DNA of 64,000 nt from Paenibacillus sp. FSL H7-0737 (GTDB lineage Bacteria; Bacillota; Bacilli; Paenibacillales; Paenibacillaceae). This document shows positions 18,061 to 26,980 of this stretch, piece after piece. Both the position numbers and the translations under genes were made by a program. Location: positions 3,348,001 through 3,412,000 of the forward strand of contig NZ_CP009279.1 of the NCBI RefSeq assembly GCF_000758545.1. Reading direction: 5' to 3'. Every line of letters starts with the position of its first letter. Position 1 is the stretch's first letter. The notes under the pieces are model-generated. The model worked only from the letters and a program-made list of their open reading frames with translations, was not told where the DNA came from and made no database searches.

Positions 18061-18359
18061 CAATTAAAGAGTAAGAATTCATTATATAACATACTATAAC
18101 GAGCTCATCAATGGGACATCTGTTTTAAATTTATATAAAAGAATCGCGAATACGCAGTAGGAAATAAACAATTTCGATGGTTTTGTTTATTAATGTACAA
18201 ATCGCATCAAATTAACAATTGGCACCAAATTTAATCCGATTATAATAATAGACATGTGATCATTATTGTAATTATGCGTATTAAATATTGGTTACAACTA
18301 CTCATGTGCTAAGTATTCCAGCAGCAAAATCGGAATAAGAAGTTTAGGAGGAAATGATT
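18061..18359. other. Intergenic region between tetR and the SDR operon
   Basis: About 300 bp of A/T-rich DNA between divergent genes. Besides the SDR promoter (18219-18246) and an ATACTATAA segment near 18090 resembling half of the palindrome at 15677, I see no gene or RNA structure. Confidence 0.5.
18219..18246 (+). promoter_or_regulatory. SigA promoter of the SDR-cupin-AKR operon
   Basis: TTGGCA at 18219-18224, 16 nt, TATAAT at 18241-18246. Confidence 0.65.
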
Positions 18360-19202
18360 ATGAATAATCGCACATGGCTTATCACCGGTGTGAGCAGTGG
18401 TTTTGGTTATGAGATGACGAAACAGCTTCTTCAGAAGGGCAATAAGGTTATCGGTACTGTTCGTAACAAAAGCAAGGTCGCTGACCTCATTGAGAAGTAT
18501 CCCGAAACCTTCAGTTGCGAGATTCTAGATGTGACCGATTTTCCAGCCATTCGAAATCTTGTCGATAGATCTTTTGAAAAGTTTGGACGTATCGACGTTA
18601 TCATAAGCAATGCTGGTTATGGACTTTTTGGGGCTGCAGAAGAACTCTCTGACGACGAGGTTAATCATATCATTGCCACGAATCTAACGGGGTCCATCCA
18701 GCTTATTCGTTCAGCTATCCCGCATTTGCGCACTCAGGGTGGTGGACGCATTATTCAGATCTCCTCCTATGGTGGGCAGGTCGCCTTCCCAGGAAATTCG
18801 ATGTACCATGCGACCAAGTTTGGGATAGAGGGCTTTTGTGAGTCCGTTGCTCAGGAGGTTGAAGCTTTCAACATCGGTATTACATTGGTGGAGCCGGGAG
18901 GAGCCCGTACCGAGTTCCGTTATGGGAGCGCACAGGTAGCGAAACTCATGACAGAATACGAAGGCAACCCAGCACATAACTTTTTGAACATGCTGGACGC
19001 TTCTAAGAGTTTAGCTCCTGGAGATCCTGTGCGGATGGCTGCCCGAATCATAGAAAGTGTTGAATTAGAACCGGCACCGATACGAATGATACTTGGATCT
19101 CATGCACTGGCAAGCACGATTTCGACCCTCAAAGCTCGTGTTGCCGACTATGAGAAGCAGACTGAACTGGCAGCTTCTACTGATTTTCCAGCGGGAGAGT
19201 AA
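18360..19202 (+). CDS. Short-chain dehydrogenase/reductase
   Basis: 280 residues. AGGAGG at 18346-18351 is 8 nt from ATG 18360 and only 2 nt from ATG 18354, so the later start is chosen. Classical SDR: cofactor motif TGVSSGFG, NAG motif in IISNAGYG, catalytic Ser in ISSYGG and YHATK. GTVRNKSKV after the second strand suggests NADP. It heads an operon with a cupin and an aldo/keto reductase; substrate unknown. Confidence 0.85.
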   Translation: MNNRTWLITGVSSGFGYEMTKQLLQKGNKVIGTVRNKSKVADLIEKYPETFSCEILDVTDFPAIRNLVDRSFEKFGRIDVIISNAGYGLFGAAEELSDDEVNHIIATNLTGSIQLIRSAIPHLRTQGGGRIIQISSYGGQVAFPGNSMYHATKFGIEGFCESVAQEVEAFNIGITLVEPGGARTEFRYGSAQVAKLMTEYEGNPAHNFLNMLDASKSLAPGDPVRMAARIIESVELEPAPIRMILGSHALASTISTLKARVADYEKQTELAASTDFPAGE

Positions 19203-19257
19203 GAGGATCGCAGTGCACTAATAATCATTAACTATAGGAAGAAAGTAGGAATCAACG

Positions 19258-19653
19258 ATGAAAAATGAACAACTTAGTAGCAGCACTATTTTTCCTTTAG
19301 GGGAAAAGGTTAAAGCAAACTTTACGGGTGACGCTTATTTGCAAATGGTGTTTACAGATCCGAAGCCGCTTAATACCGCAATTGGTAATGTAACCTTTGC
19401 TCCAGGCGCACGCAATAACTGGCATGCTCATAAGGTTGGACAAGTTCTGTTAGTCACTGGTGGAAATGGCTGGTATCAGGAAGAAGGAAAACCTGCTCAA
19501 TTGCTCGAAATAGGTGATGTGGTCAACATTCCAGCTAATGTGAGACATTGGCATGGCGCGACAAAGGATAGTTGGTTCGTTCATTTGGCTATGACTCCAG
19601 GCGAAACAGAATGGTTTGAAGCTGTCGAGGATGAATGGTTTGAAGCACTGTAA
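19258..19653 (+). CDS. Cupin domain protein
   Basis: 131 residues, single cupin barrel. Motif 1 WHAHKVGQVLLVTGG with two His and a Gln in the usual Glu position; motif 2 GDVVNIPANVRHWHGA. This is the small carboxymuconolactone decarboxylase-associated/mandelonitrile lyase-like cupin type often found beside SDR and aldo/keto reductase genes. Metal binding through the His residues is likely; the reaction is unknown. Confidence 0.8.
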   Translation: MKNEQLSSSTIFPLGEKVKANFTGDAYLQMVFTDPKPLNTAIGNVTFAPGARNNWHAHKVGQVLLVTGGNGWYQEEGKPAQLLEIGDVVNIPANVRHWHGATKDSWFVHLAMTPGETEWFEAVEDEWFEAL

Positions 19654-19694
19654 GAACTAAAACTCATTTAAATATAGAAATGGAGGCTTGCTTT

Positions 19695-20675
19695 ATGGAA
19701 TATATCAAATTTGGAAATACGGGAATGGACGTCTCTCGGATTTGCCTTGGTTGTATGAGCTTTGGAAAAGTGCTGCCTGGAGGGCACCAATGGGTGCTCG
19801 ATGAGGAGAACAGTCGTCCTATCATTAAAAGAGCGCTTGAGCTTGGCATCAATTTTTTTGATACAGCTAATATTTACGCAAGTGGTTCCAGTGAAGAGAT
19901 TATCGGACGTGCGCTTAAGGACTATGCGAATCGGGATGAAATTGTACTTGCCACGAAGGTCTGGGGCCAGATGCGTCCAGGTCCTAATGGTGGTGGGCTT
20001 TCTCGAAAAGCTATTATGAGCGAAATAGATAACAGTTTGAAGAGACTTGGGACCGATTATGTGGATCTCTATATCATTCACCGCTGGGATTATAACACAC
20101 CCATTGAAGAAACCATGGAGGCCTTGCATGATGTAGTGAAGTCTGGAAAGGCTAGATATATCGGTGCGTCTGCTATGTATGCTTGGCAGTTCCAAAAAGC
20201 ATTACATGTGGCCGAGAAAAATAGCTGGACTCGCTTTGTATCCATGCAAAATCACCTTAATCTCATCTACCGAGAAGAGGAAAGGGAAATGATGCCGCTT
20301 TGTCAGGATCAAAAAATTGCGGTAACTCCTTATAGTCCTCTGGCATCAGGAAGATTGATTCGTGATTGGTCGGAAACAACACGCAGATCCGAAACCGATC
20401 TCATTCAAAAATCAAAGTATGATTCAACTGCTGATGTAGATCGATTAATTGTTGAGCGAGTAGCGTCGTTAGCAGAGAAACGAGGCGTACCACGTACTCA
20501 TATCGCACTTGCATGGCTGTTGCAAAAAGCTTCTGTAGCTGCTCCAATTGTGGGCGCGACGAAAATTGCTCAGCTCGAAGATTCAGTAGATGCTCTAGCG
20601 GTGAAATTATCACCTGAAGAAATTTCATTCCTTGAAGAGTTGTATGTTCCACATCCAATAGTTGGAGCTCAGTAA
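19695..20675 (+). CDS. Aldo/keto reductase
   Basis: 326 residues from ATG 19695; the ATG at 19680 overlaps the GGAGG RBS that serves the later start. AKR catalytic tetrad is present: Asp and Tyr in FFDTANIYASG, Lys in VLATKVWG, His in YIIHRWD. Typical ends: GNTGMDVSRICLGCMSFG, TPYSPLASGRL and IVGATKIAQLEDSVDAL. An NADPH-dependent oxidoreductase of the YajO/YdhF-like branch, third gene of its operon. Confidence 0.9.
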   Translation: MEYIKFGNTGMDVSRICLGCMSFGKVLPGGHQWVLDEENSRPIIKRALELGINFFDTANIYASGSSEEIIGRALKDYANRDEIVLATKVWGQMRPGPNGGGLSRKAIMSEIDNSLKRLGTDYVDLYIIHRWDYNTPIEETMEALHDVVKSGKARYIGASAMYAWQFQKALHVAEKNSWTRFVSMQNHLNLIYREEEREMMPLCQDQKIAVTPYSPLASGRLIRDWSETTRRSETDLIQKSKYDSTADVDRLIVERVASLAEKRGVPRTHIALAWLLQKASVAAPIVGATKIAQLEDSVDALAVKLSPEEISFLEELYVPHPIVGAQ

Positions 20676-20749
20676 TGAAGACTGGTTAAGCTTGTCACTT
20701 AAACGTAGACCTTTTCGCTGTCTTTGTGCATTCGAATATTAAAATAAAG

Positions 20750-20783
20750 CCGATGATCTAAACCAAAAGATCATCGGTTTTTT
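20750..20783 (+). terminator. Rho-independent terminator
   Basis: CCGATGATCT pairs perfectly with AGATCATCGG, followed by TTTTTT. It ends the SDR-cupin-AKR operon and may also serve the convergent AraC gene. Confidence 0.85.
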
Positions 20784-20816
20784 GTTTGCTTAATAAGATA
20801 ACGGACCATGTATCTC

Positions 20817-21650
20817 TTAACGTAATTCACTTGGAGTCCGTTGTTTAATCTGTTTAAATACTCTGTTAAAGGTACGGATATTAGTGAAACCGCATTCCAG
20901 TGCGATATCTAAAATGGATTTGTCTGTGGTCAGCAGCAGCTGTTCTGCTTGGTTGACTCGGATGTTGCTAAGGTATGCAATATAGCTCATACCCGAAAGA
21001 CTCTTGAAGAAGCGGGAGAAATAAAAGAGGCTCATATTGGCTTGCCTTGCGGCGTCAGCAAGTGTGATGGGATGCATGTAGTTGACGTCGAGGTATTCAA
21101 GAACCCCTTGCATAATCTTCATGTTAGTGATGCGCCTTTTATCTTTCTGTGGATTAATCTTATCCAAGGGAACATGCCGTAAAATGAGTCCGCTCCACTC
21201 GTGCAAAAGGCCGATGATTACCTGTTCATGATATTCCAGCTTCTGATTATATTCGTCCATAAGTTCCTGCAGGATCTGAGAAAGACGATTGTTGATACGC
21301 ACTTCTTCTTCTCGTATAGCTCGTTTCTCCATAAATGGGGAAGTCAGCCTCACATTCAAAGGCCATCCACCAGGAAAACCGATTAATGAAGGATTGAATA
21401 TCACCATCATTATCTTGGAGCTGCTGTCTTTACTGTCATAGTAGTGGATGTCTCCGCTGCTGCATATAGCCATATCTCCCGCTTTCAAGATCCTTGTTTC
21501 GGAGTTAATTCCCATCCGAATTGAACCTTCAAATACATAGACTATCTCAAGATCGTTATGCCAGTGGGCTAGAAAATCAATATCATTAGACATTATTACA
21601 GTGAAGGGGAACGTCGAATGGTAAGTTCTATTTTCGTGAAAGGCTTTCAT
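20817..21650 (-). CDS. AraC family transcriptional regulator with cupin sensor domain
   Basis: 277 residues. N-terminal cupin (DFLAHWHNDLEIVYVFEGSI, ICSSGDIHYYDSK) senses a small molecule, likely a sugar. C-terminal double HTH: ITLADAARQANMSLFYFSRFFKSLSG, then ILDIALECGFTNIRTFNRVFKQ and TPSEL. It is divergent from the ThuA and Gfo/Idh genes (168 bp gap) and is probably their regulator. Confidence 0.9.
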   Translation of the reverse strand: MKAFHENRTYHSTFPFTVIMSNDIDFLAHWHNDLEIVYVFEGSIRMGINSETRILKAGDMAICSSGDIHYYDSKDSSSKIMMVIFNPSLIGFPGGWPLNVRLTSPFMEKRAIREEEVRINNRLSQILQELMDEYNQKLEYHEQVIIGLLHEWSGLILRHVPLDKINPQKDKRRITNMKIMQGVLEYLDVNYMHPITLADAARQANMSLFYFSRFFKSLSGMSYIAYLSNIRVNQAEQLLLTTDKSILDIALECGFTNIRTFNRVFKQIKQRTPSELR

Positions 21651-21817
21651 GAGATCTCCTGTTCATGTGGTTTGAATTTTAGGTTCACCTCTAAAACTTA
21701 GCAAAAAATGACCATTCCTACAAGTGAAATGGCGAGCACACCTCTCTGATCTGGATTACAATTTCATCAGATGGACGAAAGGTTGATTACATATATAAAG
21801 GAAAAGGAGATTGCAGG

Positions 21818-22477
21818 ATGACGAAGAAAGCATTGATTGTAAAAGGTGGATGGGATGGGCATGAACCAAATGAAGTAGCCGCAATTTTTGCTGGCATTCT
21901 AGAGGCTGAAGGCTTTGAAGTTGAAGTGTCTGATACGCTGGAGAGCTTCAACAGTGCAGAGAAGCTTACGGATTTAAGCCTTATTGTACCGGTATGGACC
22001 ATGGGAGAAATCAGTAATGATCAGGTATCCTCAGTTCTGAAGGCAGTAGCTTCTGGAGTAGGAATTGCCGGTTGTCATGGAGGGATGTGCGACTCTTTCC
22101 GTAACAATACAGAGTGGCAATTTTTGACTGGGTCACAATGGGTAGCACATCCATTTAACGATGGGGTAGAGTATGAAGTTAATATCGTACATTCTGGCTC
22201 CAGTCCCATTGTGGAGGGTATCCAAGACTTCAAGGTGAAATCGGAACAATATTATTTACATGTAGATCCTGCAGTGGATGTCTTGGCAACAACTACGTTT
22301 GTAATGAGTGAGGGTGAGCATTCAGCAAATGGTGTCATCAGGATGCCCGTTGTATATACGAAGAAATGGGGAAAAGGGAAGGTTTTCTATAATTCACTTG
22401 GCCATCATGCAGACGTTTTCGATATACCGGAAGCCAAGGAACTGATGCGAAAAGGCTTTTTGTGGGCGGCTAACTAA
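21818..22477 (+). CDS. ThuA domain protein
   Basis: 219 residues. KALIVKGGWDGHEPNEVAAIFAGIL and the central GVGIAGCHGGMCDSFRNNTEWQFL with the GCHGG nucleophile-elbow-like loop mark the ThuA family (glutamine-amidotransferase-like fold, trehalose/sugar utilisation). AAGGAGATTGCAGG precedes the ATG. It is paired with a Gfo/Idh oxidoreductase 24 nt away, a common pairing in sugar or inositol-type catabolism; its biochemical role is not established. Confidence 0.85.
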   Translation: MTKKALIVKGGWDGHEPNEVAAIFAGILEAEGFEVEVSDTLESFNSAEKLTDLSLIVPVWTMGEISNDQVSSVLKAVASGVGIAGCHGGMCDSFRNNTEWQFLTGSQWVAHPFNDGVEYEVNIVHSGSSPIVEGIQDFKVKSEQYYLHVDPAVDVLATTTFVMSEGEHSANGVIRMPVVYTKKWGKGKVFYNSLGHHADVFDIPEAKELMRKGFLWAAN

Positions 22478-22501
22478 AACTGAGATAAGGTGGGAATGAT
22501 C

Positions 22502-23605
22502 TTGCGCAAAGTGAAGGTAGGTATAGTCGGCTGCGGTAACATCAGCAGCATTTATTTTGAGAATTTGAATGGGACCTTCGTTAATACTGAGGTCTATGCT
22601 TGTTCCGACCTGGATAAAAGTCGTGCAGAGCAAGCGGCGGAGAAATATGGCGTTCCTCATGTATGGACGACAGAACAATTACTTGCTTCGGAAGAGATTG
22701 AAATAGTCGTTAATCTAACAACGCCTAATTTTCATTTTGACGTGTGCAAGCAAGCCTTGCTAGCTGGCAAGCATGTGTATGTGGAGAAGCCCTTATCACT
22801 TTCCCTTGAAAATGGCACTGAGCTAGTTCGTCTGGCGAAGGAAAAGAACCTGTTCCTTGGCTGCGCACCAGATACTTTCCTTGGAGGCGGTCTGCAAACC
22901 TGCAGTAAGCTGATTGCGGATGGTTATATCGGGGAGCCGGTGGCAGCAACTGCCTTTATGCTTTGTCATGGACATGAAAGCTGGCATCCTGATCCGGAAT
23001 TTTATTATAAAGCCGGTGGAGGACCCATGTTTGACATGGGACCCTACTATCTAACTGCGTTAGTATCTTTGCTAGGCCCAGCTAAAACAGTATGCGGCAT
23101 CACTAAAACCTCTTTTGCTCATAGAACGATCACGAGCGACAAAAAGTTTGGCAAAGTCATTGATGTAGAGGTGCCCACACATGTTGCTGGAACGATTGAG
23201 TTTGACAGTGGCGCTGTGGCAACCATGATTACCAGCTTTGATGTTTGGCACAGTACTTTACCGAGGATCGAAATCTACGGATCGCAAGGAACCTTGATCG
23301 TACCGGACCCTAACAACTTTGGAGGGCCGATCCTTTTACGCCCGGCACACAGCTCGGAATTCCAAGAGATCCCACTTATCTACAATTATGCAGATAATAG
23401 TAGAGGCATAGGAGTAGCAGATATGGCACACTGCATCGACACGGGGGAGACTCCTCGTGCAAACGGAGAACTCGCCAATCACGTACTTGAGATCATGCAT
23501 GCATTCCATACAAGTTCCGACTCTAAGCAATATGCTCAACTGGTAACCAGCTGCGAGCAGCCCAAGCCATTGCCGCTGGGCTTAGTCAAAGGGTATTTAG
23601 AGTAG
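22502..23605 (+). CDS. Gfo/Idh/MocA family oxidoreductase
   Basis: 367 residues from TTG 22502, which lies 8 nt from AAGGTGG; ATG 22496 and GTG 22490 overlap or crowd that RBS and are alternatives. N-terminal Rossmann motif VGIVGCGNIS, then VVNLTTPNFHFDVCKQAL and HVYVEKPLSLS with the catalytic-region EKP. The C-terminal GGGPMFDMGPYYLTALVSLLG is the sugar-binding domain. NAD(P)-dependent oxidation or reduction of a sugar or sugar acid, coupled to the ThuA gene. Confidence 0.85.
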   Translation: MRKVKVGIVGCGNISSIYFENLNGTFVNTEVYACSDLDKSRAEQAAEKYGVPHVWTTEQLLASEEIEIVVNLTTPNFHFDVCKQALLAGKHVYVEKPLSLSLENGTELVRLAKEKNLFLGCAPDTFLGGGLQTCSKLIADGYIGEPVAATAFMLCHGHESWHPDPEFYYKAGGGPMFDMGPYYLTALVSLLGPAKTVCGITKTSFAHRTITSDKKFGKVIDVEVPTHVAGTIEFDSGAVATMITSFDVWHSTLPRIEIYGSQGTLIVPDPNNFGGPILLRPAHSSEFQEIPLIYNYADNSRGIGVADMAHCIDTGETPRANGELANHVLEIMHAFHTSSDSKQYAQLVTSCEQPKPLPLGLVKGYLE

Positions 23606-23653
23606 TAATTTCCCAGAACAAATACTAAATGTATGCTGCAGATAATCAGCTTT

Positions 23654-23698
23654 CAAAAAGGGTAGAAGACAGATCTTTAAGTCTTCTACCCTTTTTGG
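23654..23698 (+). terminator. Terminator between convergent genes
   Basis: AAAAAGGGTAGAAGAC pairs with its complement GTCTTCTACCCTTTTT. A- and T-runs on the two sides allow use in both directions (Gfo/Idh and marR). An outer repeat GTATGCTGC (23631-23639)/GCAGCATAC (23710-23718) also encloses it. Confidence 0.85.
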
Positions 23699-23738
23699 TT
23701 TGATGAATCGCAGCATACACCAAATCTTCACCATACAC

Positions 23739-24212
23739 TTACCAGACAGGTCTTGATCTCATAGTAGATTTATCTTCATTTGCTTTATATACAAGTGTTG
23801 TTAAATCATCTTTGAGCATCTGCAGTCGTTCAGCACCTATGATTTCAATCCAACGTTGCTCAATCTCAGTTAGTATTTCCTCTTTTGCTTTCACTGCTAA
23901 CCAACCTCGCTCAGTCAAAACAATGATTTTTCCTCTCTTGTCAGTGGGATGATTTTCGCGAATTACATAACCACTTTTCTCAAGATAATCTACCATTTTA
24001 CTTACAGCTTGCTTCGTAATTCCTAAATATTCGGCTAATTCTATACCTGTTGCTCCGTTTGGAGCAATACACTTAAACATAAAACCATGTACAGGTCTAA
24101 TATCTGCAAATCCTAATTCACGCAATCTATCATGTAGTTCATTAATTGATGTACTAAAGGATACTGATAAAAGTGTTGTCAGATCCAATTCACTAAAGAT
24201 TTCCTGAGTCAT
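23739..24212 (-). CDS. MarR family transcriptional repressor
   Basis: 157 residues from ATG 24212, preceded by AAGGAGG at 8 nt. Winged helix: GIELAEYLGITKQAVSKMVD, then LEKSGYVIRENHPTDKRGK with the wing and VLTERG. It is divergent from the DUF-azoreductase-MFS genes. Two copies of a 17-bp palindrome in the 152-bp gap (24234-24250, 24283-24299) overlap promoters in both directions, as expected for an autoregulated MarR repressor that responds to phenolic or quinone compounds. Confidence 0.9.
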   Translation of the reverse strand: MTQEIFSELDLTTLLSVSFSTSINELHDRLRELGFADIRPVHGFMFKCIAPNGATGIELAEYLGITKQAVSKMVDYLEKSGYVIRENHPTDKRGKIIVLTERGWLAVKAKEEILTEIEQRWIEIIGAERLQMLKDDLTTLVYKANEDKSTMRSRPVW

Positions 24213-24233
24213 ACATAAAACCTCCTTAAATAA

Positions 24234-24250
24234 AGTCAACTTAGTTGACT
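24234..24250 (+). promoter_or_regulatory. Candidate MarR operator 1
   Basis: AGTCAAC-TTA-GTTGACT, a perfect 7-3-7 palindrome. Its right arm contains the -35 (TTGACT, 24245-24250) of the plus-strand promoter. Confidence 0.75.
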
Positions 24251-24273
24251 TTGTACGAAATACATTGTACTAT
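24245..24273 (+). promoter_or_regulatory. Promoter of the DUF-azoreductase genes
   Basis: TTGACT at 24245-24250, 17 nt, TACTAT at 24268-24273. The -35 lies within operator 1. Confidence 0.65.
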
Positions 24274-24292
24274 GCGAAAAGTAGTCAATCAA
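24264..24292 (-). promoter_or_regulatory. Promoter of the marR gene
   Basis: On the minus strand TTGATT (24292-24287), 17 nt, TACAAT (24269-24264). The -35 lies within operator 2. Confidence 0.55.
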
Positions 24293-24299
24293 GTTGACT
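24283..24299 (+). promoter_or_regulatory. Candidate MarR operator 2
   Basis: AGTCAA-TCAAG-TTGACT, 6-5-6 palindrome of the same sequence family as operator 1, centre-to-centre distance 49 bp. Confidence 0.7.
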
Positions 24300-24364
24300 A
24301 TATTTTCTGTTGTGAAAGAAACAGGAATTACTGAAACAGAATTAATAAATTATGGAGGGTTCTC

Positions 24365-24949
24365 ATGACTAATATTGTTAAAGTTAGAGCAAGTGTATTT
24401 ATTCCAACACCGTGGACTGATCCTAGGAAGGATGAAGAAACAGGAAACGTAATCCATTTTGAAGGTGACTCACGTGAATTCACACCCTATGCTGTCAACG
24501 CTATGCGCTCCAGAGTGGAACAAGAAGTAGTTGTAGATTTTTACAAAAAAGATATTTTCACATATGCAAATACTGGTATTACAACAGAAAGAGTCACTAC
24601 TCCAGATGGTTCTGTTAATAAAAAAACAGGAAAAGCTACTACAGAAGGTATTTTGTGCACTGATATTGTGTGGGGCTCTGAAGACGTTAGGTTTCAAATG
24701 AGTGCAAGTGCTAGCAATCCATTAAATGCATTTGCACCTCCAGTTGACTATCTTTTAATAGTTCATATTCAAAAGGATGGTACTGTCAATATGCAAGGAG
24801 CACATGATGGATTTCCTTGTTTTGAATTTTATAAACAAGTGAACTTTGGAACGTTCGAACAAATTTATACACATGATTACAGAGTAACTGGTGATACTCC
24901 TGAAGCTATGGCTGGAGAAATGGAGTATAGCTTCAAAAAAATATTATAA
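24365..24949 (+). CDS. Conserved hypothetical protein, possibly DUF3238-like
   Basis: 194 residues, no signal peptide or membrane segment. It begins VKVRASVFIPTPWTDP and is rich in strands and aromatic residues (GDSREFTPYAV, FQMSASASNPLNAFAP, AHDGFPCFEFYKQV). I do not recognise it with certainty; the sequence is reminiscent of the DUF3238 family of unknown function. It is the first gene under the MarR-controlled promoter and is followed 34 nt later by an azoreductase, which suggests a role in the response to the same toxic compound. TGGAGGG precedes the ATG. Confidence 0.7.
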   Translation: MTNIVKVRASVFIPTPWTDPRKDEETGNVIHFEGDSREFTPYAVNAMRSRVEQEVVVDFYKKDIFTYANTGITTERVTTPDGSVNKKTGKATTEGILCTDIVWGSEDVRFQMSASASNPLNAFAPPVDYLLIVHIQKDGTVNMQGAHDGFPCFEFYKQVNFGTFEQIYTHDYRVTGDTPEAMAGEMEYSFKKIL

Positions 24950-24983
24950 ACAACATAAGAGTGCACATCAGGAGGAACAAGGA

Positions 24984-25610
24984 ATGACAACCGTTTTATT
25001 TGTAAAAGCAAACAATCGACCAGCAGATCAGTCGGTAAGTGTTAGATTATTTGAGGCTTTTTTAGCGAGCTATAAAGAATCACATCCAAATGACACTGTA
25101 GTAGAGCTGGATTTATACAATGAGGAATTGCCTTACGTAGGTGCAGATATGATTAACGGAACATTTAAGTCTAGTAGAGGATTAGATTTAACAGTAGAAG
25201 AAGCAAAAGCAGTAGCTGTTGCTGATAAGTATTTAGATCCATTCCTTGCAGCTGATAAAGTCGTATTTGGGTTCCCTTTATGGAATTTAACCATCCCAGC
25301 TGTACTACACACATATATTGATTACTTAAACCGCGCAGGCAAAACATTTAAATATACACCAAAAGGTCCAGTAGGGCTTATTGGAAATAAAAAAATAGTG
25401 TTATTAAACGCAAGTGGTGGTGTGTATTCTGAGGGACCAAAAGTTGATTTAGAGATGGCTGTTAAATATGTAACAAGTATGATGAACTTCTTTGGTGTGA
25501 AAAATATAGAGACTATTATCATTGAAGGGCACAGCCAATTCCCTGATAAGGCAGAAGAGATTATTGTCGCAGGGCTTGAAAAAGCTGTTAAAGTATCAAG
25601 GACGTTCTAA
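24984..25610 (+). CDS. azoR: FMN-dependent NADH-azoreductase (AzoR family)
   Basis: 208 residues from ATG 24984, preceded by GGAGG. Flavodoxin-like quinone reductase: SVSVRLFEAFLASYK as phosphate loop, ADKVVFGFPLWNLTIPAVLH and TYIDYLNRAGKTFKYTPKGP, all diagnostic for AzoR. Reduces quinones and azo dyes with NADH. Control by a MarR protein is the pattern of Bacillus azoR/yodB-type quinone detoxification systems. Confidence 0.9.
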   Translation: MTTVLFVKANNRPADQSVSVRLFEAFLASYKESHPNDTVVELDLYNEELPYVGADMINGTFKSSRGLDLTVEEAKAVAVADKYLDPFLAADKVVFGFPLWNLTIPAVLHTYIDYLNRAGKTFKYTPKGPVGLIGNKKIVLLNASGGVYSEGPKVDLEMAVKYVTSMMNFFGVKNIETIIIEGHSQFPDKAEEIIVAGLEKAVKVSRTF

Positions 25611-25639
25611 ATAACCAAGCGTGTATCAGTCTATATAGG

Positions 25640-25679
25640 GCAGTACCAACACTTTTATAGCGGTGGTGCTGCTTTTTTA
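25640..25679 (+). terminator. Rho-independent terminator
   Basis: GCAGTACCAACAC pairs imperfectly with GGTGGTGCTGC, followed by TTTTTT. It ends the azoreductase transcript, so the MFS gene beyond may have its own promoter. Confidence 0.75.
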
Positions 25680-25741
25680 TTCGCCTATTTCACTATTTTT
25701 GGGGATTACCTAAAGTCGATAGAAAGAAGGATTACATTACA

Positions 25742-26878
25742 ATGGAACGGTTATGGACAAAAAACTATATCATGCTGACCCTTACAGCTTTATTACTATT
25801 TAGTGGATTTTATTTACTAATGCCAACATTGCCTATGTTTATCAAACAACTAGGTGGAAGTGAATCTCAAGTTGGATTAATAATTGGAGTGTTTACAATA
25901 TCGGCAGTAATTTTTCGTCCTATTATTGGAGGATTAATGGATCGGTTTGGTCGACGTGCATTTATAATAAGCGGATTACTATTTTTTGCTATAACCATGT
26001 ATTTTTATGATTGGGTAACAGGCATTATATTTTTAGTAATATTACGTATCCTTCATGGAGTCAGCTGGGCAGTTGCTACAACTTCGATAGGAACGGCTGT
26101 GACTGATGTTATTCCACAATCTCGTCGTGGAGAAGGAATGGGATGGTATGGACTAGCAATGACATTAGGAATGGCGTTAGGACCAATCATTGGTCTTTGG
26201 GTAACAAAATCTTATTCATTTCATTACCTATTTCTTCTATGCACAGCATTAGCTTTGATTGCATTCATACTTGGATTTGGTGCAAAAATTCCAACAGTTC
26301 AAAACACATCAAAAAAACCAATATCATTTTATGAAAAAACAGTTTTACCTATCGCTATCGTTACATTTTTCTTATCATTTACTTTTGGTGGTATTACAAC
26401 TTTTTTACCACTGTTTGCGGCAAATATTGAAGTTAACACGGGTACTTTTTTCTTAGTGTATGCAGTCACACTTACAGTAATTAGACCACTTACAGGGAAG
26501 ATATCCGATAAGTATGGGGAAGGGGTCATTATTGTACCTGCTCTCTTCATATTGATAGTCGCACTATTCGTCCTAACAATGACTAAAGGAATTGCTGGAG
26601 TGGTTATTACAGCTATTTTGTACGGAATTGGATTCGGATCAGCTCAACCAGCGCTTCAAGTAGCGATGATTCGATTAGCCCCACCAGCGAAAAGAGGTGT
26701 AGCGAACGCTACATTCTTTACTGCTTTTGATTTAGGAATTGGTTTAGGAGCAATACTACTTGGATTTGTTTCACAGCTTATGGGATATCAGATGGTATTT
26801 ATTACTTGTGCTATATCTGGGTTTATTAGTCTGGTGCTTTTTATATTGATTGTAAAAAAGACACTAAAAACAACCTGA
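25742..26878 (+). CDS. MFS transporter (drug efflux type)
   Basis: 378 residues, about 12 membrane segments. MFS motif A appears as GGLMDRFGRRAFI between helices 2 and 3, and motif C-like GMGWYGLAMTLGMALGPIIG in helix 5, which is typical of antiporters. Probably a multidrug or metabolite exporter of the YfkF/YwoG kind. The gene is visibly more A/T-rich than the sugar genes around it, as are the three upstream genes. Confidence 0.85.
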   Translation: MERLWTKNYIMLTLTALLLFSGFYLLMPTLPMFIKQLGGSESQVGLIIGVFTISAVIFRPIIGGLMDRFGRRAFIISGLLFFAITMYFYDWVTGIIFLVILRILHGVSWAVATTSIGTAVTDVIPQSRRGEGMGWYGLAMTLGMALGPIIGLWVTKSYSFHYLFLLCTALALIAFILGFGAKIPTVQNTSKKPISFYEKTVLPIAIVTFFLSFTFGGITTFLPLFAANIEVNTGTFFLVYAVTLTVIRPLTGKISDKYGEGVIIVPALFILIVALFVLTMTKGIAGVVITAILYGIGFGSAQPALQVAMIRLAPPAKRGVANATFFTAFDLGIGLGAILLGFVSQLMGYQMVFITCAISGFISLVLFILIVKKTLKTT

Positions 26879-26980
26879 ACCTTCGTTATCAATAAGACAG
26901 TAAACTTGATTTCATGGGTTTATATGATAGGATTTTGGATGAGGCAAGGCTCTATTAAGATTAAGAATAGGAGGTTAGGT

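Noticed and set aside
23631..23718. Outer inverted repeat GTATGCTGC/GCAGCATAC around the marR-side terminator, considered as a mobile-element end
   Set aside because: No target duplication or internal gene; a two-level terminator hairpin between convergent genes explains it.
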